Translations under genes and position numbers: made by a program
The notes under the pieces: model-generated
The model's database searches: none
The model's input: only the letters and a program-made list of their open reading frames with translations
Told to the model about the DNA's origin: nothing
Shown: piece after piece, positions 36,277 to 47,316 of the stretch
How the letters are laid out: the number at the start of each line of letters is the position of its first letter
Numbering within the stretch: the stretch's first letter is position 1
Source: Immersiella caudata
Lineage: Eukaryota; Ascomycota; Sordariomycetes; Sordariales; Lasiosphaeriaceae
Direction of reading: 5' to 3'
DNA length: 64,000 nucleotides
Assembly (NCBI GenBank): GCA_030512335.1
Contig: JAULSU010000002.1
Span: 3,596,001-3,660,000 of the forward strand

Positions 36277-38022
36277 ATGGCTGAGAAGGGCAGAGACCCG
36301 TCGGCGGGCGGCGGGGATGATCCGCAGGTGGAGGTGTTTCGTCCCTCCGATGACCCTCAGGTAGAGGCATCTCCCAAGACGGGCCAGGCAGAGATTCGGG
36401 AATTCGAGGTTGAGAGTGTTGAGAGAGTCTACAGGTGTGGTTGTCCGCACCTCATGAGCCGCATGTCTCACTTACACGAAGTTTTAGGAAACTTGACTTG
36501 CGCATCATTCCGGCATTCTGGACCTTGTACTTCCTCTGCTCTGCCATCCGTTCCAACATCGGCATTGCCCAGACCATGAACAGGGACGTCGGCCACGATT
36601 TGATGACCGTCCTCGGGCTGACTGCAAGAGACACGTCGACTACGCTCACACTGTTCTACGTGTCGTACGTCCTGTTCGATCTGCCGTCCAACCTGATCAT
36701 GAGCAAACTCAGTCCCCGTGCATGGATGGCTCGCATCGTCTTCGCTGTGGGGCTGATAGGCACCTGTTTCGCTGCGGCCAAGGCTGCCTGGAGTGTCAAG
36801 CTTCTCCGCTTCCTACTGGGTGTCGTCACGGCAGGCATGTGGCCTGGCATGGCTTACTACCTCACTCTCTTCTACCCCCCCTCTCGAACCGGCAAGCGTA
36901 TCGGCATGTACTTCACTGCCTCGCAGGTTTCGGCGGCGGTTGTGGGCCTCGTTTCGGCTGGCTTCCAAAAGATGGATGGATTGGGGGGCCTTGTCGGGTT
37001 TCGCTGGATGTTTCTCATCTATGGTCTTCTTGGTATGGTTCTCGGCGTTGCCTTGCTGTGGTGGTTGCCTGACCGCCCCCTGGCCCCCGGTGAGACGCGG
37101 GCTCGGAGCAAGTGGCTCAAGTGGCTACCAATGAGCCCGGAAGTCTTGTCCGGTGAAGACGCGGTGGTCCACTATCACGATCTGCGCAGAGTCTACCATG
37201 CCCGTCCCTGGAATTTGAAGGATCTAGGCTACGTGCTCATCGACTGGCGCTTGTGGCCTCTGGTTCTTATGTACTTTGGAGTTGTGGGTGTTGGCATCGG
37301 CACGCAGCTGTACGGCAACTTGATCATCGCTTCCATCAATCCCTCGTTCACCGGCATTCAGATCAGCTTGCTGTTTGCGCCGATTTGGATGGTAAGTAGC
37401 CATCATAAATCTGAATCATGGCACTGCTGACATGTAGTAGATGGACTTTTGCGCCATTCTTCTGGTCACCCCTATTTCGGACAGGTTCCACAAGTACCGG
37501 GCAGTCTTCTTCTCGGCCGCGGTTTGCATTCAAATTGCCGGCCTTCTCACAACCACCTTTGCCTTGTCCAATCCTTGGGCGAGGTACGGTGGCCTTCTCA
37601 TGATCGGATTCGGCCTCGGGCCCACAGTTCCCATCTGCATGACTTGGACGAATGAGATCTTCCAGAAGCGCCACCGTGAGGTTGGTGTTGCTGCTGCATC
37701 AGCTCTCGTGTCTGGGCTCGGAAATCTTGGCAGTATCACGACGACATACGCGCTGTATACCGGATGGCCAGAGGATGCCGTCAGAGGGCCGCACCAATAC
37801 CGACGCAGCAACTTCACCATGATTGGAATCCTTTGCATCAGCATCGCCAGCAGTATCGTTATGACGGTTCTTCTGAAGGTATTCGGCAACGAGCCGAGTC
37901 AGAAGATTTCCGGGGACAACAACTCTGCCTCGGATGCCTCTGACGAATACCTGGACGGAGCTGCACGTCGTGAAATCCACCAGCGCGGTTTCAGCCGTAT
38001 GTGGTGGAGCAAATCATCTTAA
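36277..38022 (+). CDS. MFS carrier, allantoate permease (Dal5/Tna1) family
   Basis: Three exons (36277-36434, 36488-37391, 37441-38022) with 53- and 49-base introns give 547 residues. The N-terminal 55 residues are polar. The family signature RKLDLRIIPAFWTLYFLCSA opens the first membrane helix. Twelve hydrophobic segments follow, with YVLFDLPSNLIMSKLSPRAWM and the helix 4-5 motif RFLLGVVTAGMWPGMAYYL. Also visible are WLPDRP before the central loop and FAPIWMMDFCAILLVTPISDRFHKYR in the second half. The loop NPWARYGGLLMIGFGLGPTVPICMTWTNE and the late extracellular YRRSNFTMI are typical of the anion:cation symporter branch that takes up allantoate, nicotinate, pantothenate and similar acids. The substrate here is unknown. 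Its position beside ACC deaminase raises the possibility of uptake of an amino acid or organic acid, which is an inference. Confidence 0.92.
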
Positions 38023-39065
38023 TCGCACGAATTCGTGCGATAAGAGGGGAGGGGCAAGGCAAGCCTGTGGTCCACGTCATCGGCAACCATCACCGCCAGC
38101 CTAGCCAAAGGGGGGATGGCGGGAGCTCACGACATGTAGAGCTCTGAGGATTCACGGTTTTCTTTTTCGCGACATTCGTTCACCATGTTTCTGCATTTCA
38201 ATACTTTCGAGCGCGCGGGGGCTGTGTCCCGATATGACACTTACATATGCATTTCTGCTCGAGGATGGCACATAGTCCCGACCTGCCAGCAGAACAAGGT
38301 CTAGGCAGGGCACACTGGGATCCTCGATCGAAGAGGCTGGGTTCCTCGACAGCGACAGTGCCGTTGCGCCATCGCTGAGAAAGGCGTTTTTGGGAGGTCT
38401 TGGGAGGGCCGGGCGACAATGCAATTGCGCTATCGTTTCGGCCCTGGCTGTTGGGACAAGGAGAAGGCTTTGGAGAGGTTGCGTTTGCTTTTTTTTGGCT
38501 TATTGTTTATGATACCCCATCTGTGTTTAGGTACGCTGTCGCGTCCGAGGCCTTCGCCACTCGGCAGCGAAAGTGCTCTTACGCCATCGCTGGGACGGCG
38601 TATTTCGGCCGAGACTCGGGCTGGCGACAATGCTTCTACGCTATCGCTTCGTCGGTCTCGTGGGACGCTTTGCTTTGGATAATAATAACTAGGTAGAAGA
38701 CACGCCGTCTGGGAATTATCTTTTGGATATTACCAGAAAGAGGAGGACTGGTCACTCGTTCTCAATATGGTCTCGCCGTGTTATGGCGAGCATGGCTGAA
38801 TTTAGTCTATGCCCTCAATATGGATTCACACTGCATGATTTGAGACTAGTAGGCGTGAGCCTCCAAACACTGAATTGTTAGGTGGGCAGTCCTAAGACCG
38901 CCCCGTTTGCCCTTGGGCGAGAGACTACCAAAAATTGGGTATCGAATTGTTTTGTGAGGTTTCTTGCCTCAGATTTTTTTGTTTCGCTTTTCCCACCCCA
39001 GACTCCCATCACCAGGCCAAAAAAAACATCACCCTCTACAAAGTAACCTCTCCTCCTCTCCCCTA
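38023..39065. other. Intergenic region with degenerate 28-base repeats
   Basis: Between the MFS carrier (plus) and the GTPase gene (minus). It contains four degenerate copies of a unit resembling GCGACAATGCNNTTACGCYATCGC at about 38352-38380, 38413-38441, 38567-38594 and 38624-38652. No complete gene is supported, although the copies lie within short open frames. Confidence 0.55.
38352..38652. repeat. Four degenerate dispersed copies of a ~28-base unit
   Basis: By eye, similar units begin at 38352 (GCGACAGTGCCGTTGCGCCA...), 38413 (GCGACAATGCAATTGCGCTA...), 38567 (GCGAAAGTGCTCTTACGCCA...) and 38624 (GCGACAATGCTTCTACGCTA...). Each continues with TCGCT or TCGTT. Spacing is irregular, so this is not a simple tandem array. 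The copies may be the remains of a repetitive coding tail, comparable to the repeats in the nearby GTPase gene, or a dispersed non-coding element. Confidence 0.6.
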
Positions 39066-41226
39066 CTAGAAAGTCGGGAATCGGCCGCCGTTTCGGCGAA
39101 GCATCTCTGCAACAGCGCGAAGACCAGATCCCAGACGCTGGCGAGACGAGCCCCGACCAGAGGCAAGTGCAAGGTCATACTCCCCTCGGTCGATACGCGC
39201 CACCACCTCGGCGAGGATCTCGCCCCAGATGCCGGAGATGGTGGAGGGGACGAGGGAGGAGCACTCCCCGCAGGCGGCAGCACCGACAGCCCGGGCAGCG
39301 TTTTCTCCCTTGGAAAATGCGTTAGCTATGCTTCGAGAGGCGCGTTTGAAAAGCAAGGAGGCGTGTGAGAATGCAAAAGAGGCGTTATGGGATGTGAAAA
39401 GGGCGTCTAGGAGATAAGCCGGGGCCCCAAAGAATGTCTGAGAGACCTATTAGAATGTAAAAAAAAGGCCTAGACACATTCCCAATAGGGGTTTTTAGAT
39501 GTGAAATAGGCCTCTAAAGACACGTAAAACGCCTCTGAAAATGCAAAATAGGCGTTAAAAAACTCAGCAACACGCATAAAACGCACCAGCTCCTTCGTCG
39601 CCGCGTCGGGCTTGGGGTCGAAACCCAGCTGCACCGTCGGGTATTCCTTCCTCAAATCAGCCTTCAAACCGAGCACAAACACCGGGCATTCCACCAAGCA
39701 GTTGTCTAGCAGTGGCTTCCACTATTCGAGTCTATTAGTATCTTCTAGAAGTATTCTAGGAGCACAGGCTAGCACTTACCATCCGAGCCACAGCTTCCAC
39801 ATTGGCACTGTCCTCGATGCTATAGCAGATTGCCGCGGCGTGGAAGAAGTTGGTAACCAGGCGGTGAGGCCTCTGACGAGTGCTGGTACCAGGAAGGTCA
39901 TAAAGCTCGACCTGGACAATGCGGTTTGTGTTACCAATGGCGTTAGGGAAGATGTGGCAGTCAGCGGTGATAGATGGCTCCAGCTAGACTGTGTGAGTGA
40001 AGTTAACGATTCGGCGAGAAAAGTGGTGCTTACGTCTTCCATCCTCTGCGAAGAATTGGTCAAGATGCTAGAGAGAGGGTGGTTAGTCTTGTGGTTTTGG
40101 TGAAGGAGCGGGTAGTTACTCGCTTGAAAAGGGCGGTCTTCCCGGCACCAGAGTCTCCCAAAAGACAAATCTTGATCTTCTTTTCAACCGGGCCAAATGA
40201 AGGAGGGGCGTGCGCAGCCGGATCTAGGATACTCAGGCGACTCAAAGCTGGGATAACATTGCCGTCATCCTCCATGTTGTCGTGACTGATTCTGGCGACG
40301 CCCTTTCCCTTTGTGTGGTTGGAGGCGGCGGCGACACTCGTGCCCTTGCCATTCTCGTGCGAGCCTGCCTTGTCCCTGTTCAGACCTAAGCGGGCCCTCA
40401 ATCTTTTGATCTCTTGCACAATCTCGGCTCGGTCCATGAGCCAACGGTTTGCCTCGCTTGGCGTCTTGTCCTTGACCTCGCTTCTGAGGCCCTCGGTGGT
40501 GATCTTGTCGAATGGGTGCTTGAAGGTCACGACTGGGACTTCTTCATTGTCGTTGCCGCACTTTACTTTGCCCTTGGACACATTGACACGCTTCATCAAG
40601 GTGTACTTCATGATGTCTCCAAGGCGTGCGCGCTTGGAGGGGGGGTTGTTCTCCGGGTATGGTGCATCCTGTGACAGCGTGCGTTAATCAATGACCACCA
40701 ACAAATGACCAGAACAAATGATGAAGGATCAAAACTTACGGAGGGGCGTTTGGCTCCAGTCAGAAAGGGTGCATCACTACCCTTCTGGGAGACAATGGGA
40801 GGGAAGTTGAGGGCCAACATCTTGTCGGAGAGAAAGATTGCGGTGTTCTCATCAACCCACGCCTCAAGCTTAGGCGTGGGAAGGACGTTGTACTTCCTCC
40901 CCACCCTATACGTTTCGTTGTATGCGTGGTCCCATACGTGCACGATGGGCCGGCCGGCCGGCAGTTGTCTCTCCGCAACAAGAGGACCAGACCGGGCCCT
41001 CTCGATTGTCTCTTCAAGATAAGCTCGCCGGCTGGCCAAATCTTGCCGCTCGAGATTTTTCATTGTCAGAGGAGGGAGCTCTGGCGAGGCCGGCGGAGCG
41101 AGGGGAGCACCAGCCAGGCAGGAGGCGGGAGGGGCCGCGGGGTCAGTGCCTGTGCCAAACTGGTTGGCGGAGGTGGTGCCAGGGTCTGGAGTAAGTGTCA
41201 GCGACTCCTTGTTTTTTTCTTGCCAT
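39066..41226 (-). CDS. Ras/Rho-like GTPase with long N-terminus and repeat tail; possibly disrupted
   Basis: On the minus strand, clear exons are 41063-40740, 40668-40120, 39983-39780, 39721-39478 and 39406-39066. A 34-base exon at 40067-40034 carries the switch I lead-in. GTPase motifs: P-loop GDSGAGKT (40158-40135), LEPSITADC, DLPGT (39899-39885) and VFVLGLKADLRKEYP. Before it lie about 300 residues with a Pro-rich start, a conserved-looking WDHAYNETYRVGRKYNVLP block and a basic helix. After it the usual G5 region is replaced by an aromatic/Ala repeat (AEFFNAYFAFSEAFYVSLEA), continuing through a weak-donor intron into ASFAFSHASLLFKRASRS. Two problems suggest decay. The ATG at 41226 is separated from the long frame by an A7 run (one A too many, unless an intron ends at 41186). 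The natural acceptor at 39989 puts a TAG (39986-39984) in frame before LEPSI. A 12-base microexon would avoid the stop but delete part of switch I. Function unknown. Confidence 0.6.
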
Positions 41227-43156
41227 GATCTTGGAACAAAAAAACAGGAATTGATGTGTGGGTAAAGAGGTGAGAAAGTTCCTCTCCAGAAAGGCGTCTG
41301 GTATTGAAGCTGACAGGCAAGGTGTCATCTCATCCGAGCAACGACGGAACTTCAGGGAATTGTCACAATCAGACAATCAACTCTGACTTCCAATCTCAAC
41401 AATTGCTTTCCTCCGATGTGGGAGTCATCTCATATAGCCAGACAGTCACTTGACCGACATACGCCAGTTCCCTCTTGGCAATGGAGATCAAGTCCTCCGC
41501 CAGCTTGGTACCCTGGAGCCGACCTCACAATCTTCTCACTGGCGCTGCCAAAAAGACAAATGCCAAGAAGAAAAACGGAAAAGAGGACTATATCAACATA
41601 CCGACAACAGGTGCCCTGGGTACAGAAACCGGGATGGCCCAGGCCCAGGGCCGATCCTTCTTGGGGGCCTGGTCACCCATTTGGCGACTCAGGCAAGGGC
41701 TTTGGTGACGGCCTATTCCCAAGGTCAGAAGAGTCTCAAAGAATGAAAGAAACGAAGCGATTCCGATCTAAAGTTTCCTCGTCGGGTCAAAGACTCACTG
41801 GTTCAAGTTATGGTGGCCAACAAAAAGTTGGCTGGGCAGGGTTGGGAATCGTGGTTGCGAGGTGAAAGAGACGAAGTTCTCGCGAGAATAAAGAGGAGAT
41901 TGAATAGAATCGACGCGAGAATAGCTGGATAGATTAGAAGGAAGCGCAAGGAAGGAACGGCTGGTGGTGTCTACAGTGTGGACAAGCCCGGCGCACGGTC
42001 GTGAACTCGGCGGCAACAGAGGCTTTCTGTGGTGAGGGCGAGGAGCAGCTCTAAGACTCGCACTGTGGTCAGTGGGGAGGCCGTCGAGGTGCGCAGCGTG
42101 AATTTATTGGTTCTATAAAGCAGAGTTTTCCATTTCGTCCGATCGCAACAACGGCTACAGGTGGATTGGGGCACAGTGATGTTCACGATGACTGGTCCGG
42201 GATAGTCTAGATAGCCGTTCACTGAATGGGACTTGAAATGAGGCTAGAGTTATAGTTCTATGTGCCTGTAGCTATATTGGTACCTTGGATTCTGTCTATG
42301 CTATCCACAAAGGCCGTGGATATTGGCGACTTGTCAGCCCATGTATCCCTGAGAGCCAACACACCCAAATGTGCTGTCTCTGATCATCGGAGCCGCAACG
42401 CTATTGACCTTCCAGAATTAGGGGAGAGGCAGGAATCTTTACCTTTAAATTAGTCTGTTTCTATGGCACAATAAATAGGTACGCTGTGATGTGCCCATCG
42501 CCTCTTGAACTACCTGCCCCAAACTGTCCGAGAAGTCAACAGCTTACCGGATAGATGCTTCAAGTTGGCCCATCACAACTAAGGGGTTTTATTTACATGA
42601 GGTTGTAGACCCGAGGGAGAACAGTGTTATATTGTGGATAGATGAACTTAGGGGGAGCTCTTTGTCCCGCTGTTGTTTACATGATCCAGGGGCAACCTCC
42701 AATCGAGCCCCCATGGGGGTCAAGGGGGCATCTCTCCTTCTAAGCCAATGGAACCAGCATACTAGAATATCTATCTGCAATATGAGCAGTCAAATATAGG
42801 TACTGACGAAAGATAGAAGGCGTCGATCGAGCTGCACTGTTGTCGCCTGGGTGATGTTTGTTGATGCAATTAGCGGGGCAAAACTCGGTTTGCGGTATAC
42901 CAAGATTCTCGGGTCATCCCTGGTTACGGTGTGGATTGCGCCATCCCCGATTCCGGACAACTTCCATCACGTCGCCTACAACACCCAAGGGCGGCCAATT
43001 GGGTGCCACGGCATAGTAATCTCTTACTTAGTCAAGGTTCTCGCAATCGGATTTCGACGACTTTGGCTCTTGGTTTTGCGCATGGTGATTGGTGTGGTTT
43101 TTGAGTGTTTTTTTGTTTTCTCATCCCCTCATCTCCTCCCTCCCCACATATCCCCA
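41227..43156. other. Intergenic region, no gene supported
   Basis: This is the divergent spacer between the GTPase gene and the aminotransferase gene. Frames such as a 149-codon plus-strand one at 41416 have no recognisable features. Part of it (42240-42800) is more AT-rich with many stops in all frames, like degraded repeat DNA. The last 250 bases are probably promoter. Confidence 0.45.
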
Positions 43157-44648
43157 ATGACACCTCCCCCACGACTCCTGCCACTTCTTCGGCGGCCGTT
43201 CAGCATTGCAACAAAAACCGTCTCTCCAAGAAATCAGAGATATTTTCACATCACCCGCGCAGCCATGAGCGAAAAGTTGAAACCCGCAGCCCGTGTGTCG
43301 CGGCAAAAACAAGATGTCTGGTAAGTGAAGCGTGACTCGTAACTGCCCTGCTCAGATGACTGACATTGCACAGGTCCGTCGTCAATGAGGCCGCAGCGGC
43401 ATCGCCCGTACAACCCATCGTAAACATGGGCCAGGGCTTTTTTGGGTACAACCCACCAGAGTTCATCCTCAACGCCGCCAAGCAAGCGCTGGACCGTGTT
43501 GAGTGCAACCAGTACTCGCCCACAAAAGGCCGCCCGCGCCTCAAGAAAGCCCTCTCAGACGCCTACGCCCCACATTGGGGACGCAAGTTGGACCCCGACA
43601 CCGAGATTACCATCACCACTGGCGCCAACGAGGGCATGCTGAGCGCGTTCATGGCCTTCATTGAGCCAGGCGACGAGGTCATCGTCTTCGAACCCTTCTT
43701 TGACCAGTACATCAGCAATATCGAAATGCCCGGCGGCAAGGTTGTCTACGTGCCCATGCGACCACCAGCTGACGGTGACCACAAGACCCTCTCGGCTGGC
43801 GAGTGGACCATCGACTTTGACTGTCTCGAGAAGGCCATCACCCCTCGTACGAAGATGCTCGTCCTCAACACCCCACACAACCCCGTCGGCAAGGTTTGCA
43901 ACAGAGAAGAGCTTCAGAGAATTGCTGATCTGTGCGTCAAGCACCAAATCATTATTCTGTCAGATGAGGTCTACGACCGTCTGTTTTACGTACCTTTTAC
44001 CCGCATCGCTACCCTCTCTCCAGAAGTCGAAGCCATCACTCTCACCGTTGGCTCCGCTGGCAAGAACTTCTACGCCACAGGTTGGCGCGTCGGTAGGCTC
44101 ACAATTTCGCCTTCTCGGATATCTGAAAATTGTTCGCTAATTATTCCGCAGGCTGGCTGATGGGCCCCCCCTCCCTGATCCAATACGTCTCCGCCGCCCA
44201 CACACGCATCTGCTACTCCTCCGTCTCTCCCCTCCAAGAAGCTTGCGCCATTGGCTTCGAGCAGGCCGATTCCCAAGGCTTCTGGTCCGCTTGCATCACC
44301 GACATGCAGTCCAAAATGAAACGCTTCACCACGGTCTTTGACGAACTCGGCATCCCCTATTCTGAGCCAGAAGGTGGTTACTTCGTCATGGCCAACTTTG
44401 CCAAGGTCAAACTTCCTGAGGGTTATCCTTTCCCGCCGCACGTTGCTGAGAGGCCGAGGGACTTCAAGCTAGCGTGGTTTCTGATTCGGGAGCTGGGAGT
44501 GGCGGCGATTCCGCCGTCGGAGTTTTACACCGAGGAGAATGCGCACGTGGTTGAGAATTATCTGAGATTTGCGGTCTGTAAGCCGGATGAGGTGTTGGAG
44601 GACGCAAAGGAGAGGTTGAGGGGGTTGAAGAAGTATATCGAGGGGTAG
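43157..44648 (+). CDS. BNA3: Kynurenine aminotransferase/cysteine-conjugate beta-lyase
   Basis: Three exons (43157-43320, 43374-44092, 44152-44648) give 459 residues. It is a fold-type I PLP aminotransferase. Features are NMGQGFFGYNPPEF, the TTGANEGMLSAFMAF substrate loop, FEPFFDQY, the conserved NTPHNPVGKV, SDEVYDRLFY, and the Schiff-base lysine (about Lys285) in SAGKNFYATGWRVGW. Toward the end are EGGYFVMANF and YLRFAVCK. This pattern belongs to the kynurenine aminotransferase/glutamine transaminase K group (yeast Bna3), which makes kynurenic acid and transaminates aromatic and sulfur amino acids. Two in-frame starts are credible. ATG 43157 adds a basic, Arg-rich presequence (LLRRPFSIATK) typical of mitochondrial import. 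ATG 43265 (MSEKLKPAARVS) would give the cytosolic form. Confidence 0.94.
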
Positions 44649-47316
44649 ATGTATGAGCACAGGAGTGCGAGGCAGAGCAATGGAGCGTTGGAATCTGGGT
44701 GGATTTTTGTTTTTACAGATGGTAATGGATCGATACCTGGCTGGTTTGATGCGTGGCATCCCAGTCCTTTGCGAACATTATCTCACTGAGCCGTTTCGGC
44801 GAGCCAGATACAGTCCAAAGCTCATCCCAGGCGAAGCGAACACTGGCCGTTGAATGGTAGCCCTATGATTCAGTGCCTATGATCTATGTTTAGACCACCA
44901 CCTTGTGGGGAGCCTCCCCGCAGCCAAGGCTGGGGGACAGGCGCTAGATCGCTGACGCCATATGCCGTATGCGATTGTCTGGGGCCAAGTGCCTCATGTG
45001 TTGCATAATCTCCATCATTCAATACTCAGCAAGGAACAGATCACGCAATGGGTAGTTGTGAGATGCTCCTCCTCTTAGCCTCTTTCCAGCAGTGGCACAA
45101 ATGAAGTTGATAGCCGCTTAATTTCCTTTGAAAGAGTTTTTTAGAACAAGTTTGTAGCTACTAGTTGTAGACTCTGAGGCACTGGCTGTACATGGACAGA
45201 CGGTGGGTTAATATGTAGAACCCTAACCCTCGACATTCCCGATGTCCCAGAGCACAGCAGAAGAGTCAACACCGTGAATGATCAAGAGATCGTTCCCGCT
45301 CGAGAGTTCATAAGCATGGGGGCTCCTTGTTAGGGGCTGAAAAGCGATGGAGGGTGCGAGGGGCGGATGAGTTAGTGTCGAAGCAGCGCCTAGATCTCGG
45401 AGACGTGGTAGATACCGAGAGAACCTCTCTTTGGCCGATTGGCGGCGGCATCTTGGTTTGCGCTGTTGTTTCGAGCCTTGGTGGGCTCGTCGTCCGTGAC
45501 AAGGGTTAGGGCTATTGTTTCGCCGATGTCTCGGCTGTCCAGTTCCCGGCTGGCCGTTTCAAGGAGTCCGATCAAGCTCACCACGCTAAAAAAAAAAAAA
45601 ACAAAGAAAAACAAAAAAAAGCCCCTTCTCCAACGACGTCACCGCGTCCGAAATCGCGCGAACAAGGGCAACCGATGTGACCGCCGCGGTCGACAACGGT
45701 GACTATGCTCACGCCGTATCAGTTCTTGAGGCTTATGGTGGCTGGATTGTGATTTATCGCAAGGATTTCTGGGTCTAGATAACAAATTGACCAATTCGCA
45801 GCCGAGGAGGACGCAGACATCCCGTGAAGAGAGGCCGGGGCCGGGCGGACAGCTCTTCTCCCCCGACCCCACCGAAAAACCCCGCAGCTCCCCGCCACTC
45901 CAACAAGCTCCCCCTCAGGAAGGGTGTCGGTGGGCCGCGAATCGGGGCTCCTCGCCCATCGTGGCCCGCAGCCTTTTCAACTTTTCACCACCATGCTGAG
46001 TGCCCGGCCGCCACGCTGCAGTCAGTGACTGGCAGCAGCCAAGACAATGCCAAGAGAAATGTCGAGCGGCTCGGCTGGGGCTGCACGGTGCGGCATTGAT
46101 TGGGCAGACGCCGCTGGGCGGTCCCGCTCTGCGATGTCATCGCCTCCCTTGTCCGCGGGCGCGATCAACCATGGGCCGGGACTGGATGGAACTGGAACGG
46201 GATGCAGGCAAGGGGTGCACAACGGCGGCGGTAGTCAGCTGGCGGAGAGAAAAGGACTCACAGACGAGGCCGACGCGCCCAACCTCTCGATGCCTAGCTC
46301 GTCGATTCGGAACTTTCACCGCAGATGAGATGCAGCTCAGCACCACGGCAGACCAAAAAGCGGGCAGCCAGGCTCTGGAGATAACCACTACATACGGAAG
46401 GGGGTTCCACCCACACACGGCCTTGGACACACACATACCGGCATGTTGGAACGGTCTCACTCGCACGCATTGGCTTTGCCGACGCAGCAGCAACAGTAGT
46501 TTAGTCTGCCGCTGCTTTGCTCCTCGCGCTCTTTTTTCACACTACCCCTCGCTGTAGCCCCCTGCTTCTAGGACAGGCGGAGCGATTTCGATCCCGGCCG
46601 AGAGGCACATACATCAAGGCTCTGCCGCTTTTCTCGGGTTGGATTTGGCGAGTTGCTGACGCATGGCCCGTCTTTCTTGGCCTTCTCCCCTTTTTTTCTG
46701 CTTCGCGCTGCGATCTTTTCCTGCCTCTTTATCTTATGCCCCATCCCGCTAGGCAAATGCGTACACCGACTTTTGCTCCTCCTTTTCCATTCTCTGATGG
46801 TGCCAGTCCGGCGCCCGTACCAGTGCCCAGTGCGCTCGTTTTTATAAGTGGCCGCACCCAGGGGGGTCACGGCCTTGAATCAGTACGTCGTTTCAAGAGC
46901 CAAGAGCCGGCGGGACGACAAGCCGGGCAGCGTGCGAATATACGGATTTCGTTTCACAAAGAGTCAACAACCTTACCTGCCTAGCGCGGTCGTCAGACTA
47001 CGGCCCGGCTCCCGTCTTCGCCGGGCGGGGCGGTGAAGGAAAACGAAAACCCTCGTTGAGCTCGAAGGAAGAAGTCAGCAGAGATATACTCCCCGCATAC
47101 CGGTGGGTGTCATACTGGCACAACAGCAGCAGCTCCTGAGTTGGCCAGCACAGCACAGCCCCCTTCGAGCCGCTTCTCATCGGTCGACCTGCCCCATGTC
47201 TCGACAACACTGCCACGCCGAGGACTCGATATATCGTCGCCGACCACCGTAGTCGGCCTCGACCAGGGGTTGGGAGTGGACTGGAACCGGGGCAGAGCCT
47301 GACCGAAACGCCCGCC
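44649..47316. other. Intergenic region, no gene supported
   Basis: About 2.7 kb. It contains a telomere-like ACCCTAACCCT at about 45221, GGGTTAGGG at about 45505, an A-rich tract at 45588-45618, and the long promoter and leader of the fusion gene. Frames on both strands are short and unremarkable. Confidence 0.45.

Noticed and set aside
34515..38022. Secondary-metabolite gene cluster around ACC deaminase and the MFS carrier
   Set aside because: No polyketide synthase, peptide synthetase, terpene cyclase or tailoring enzymes nearby.
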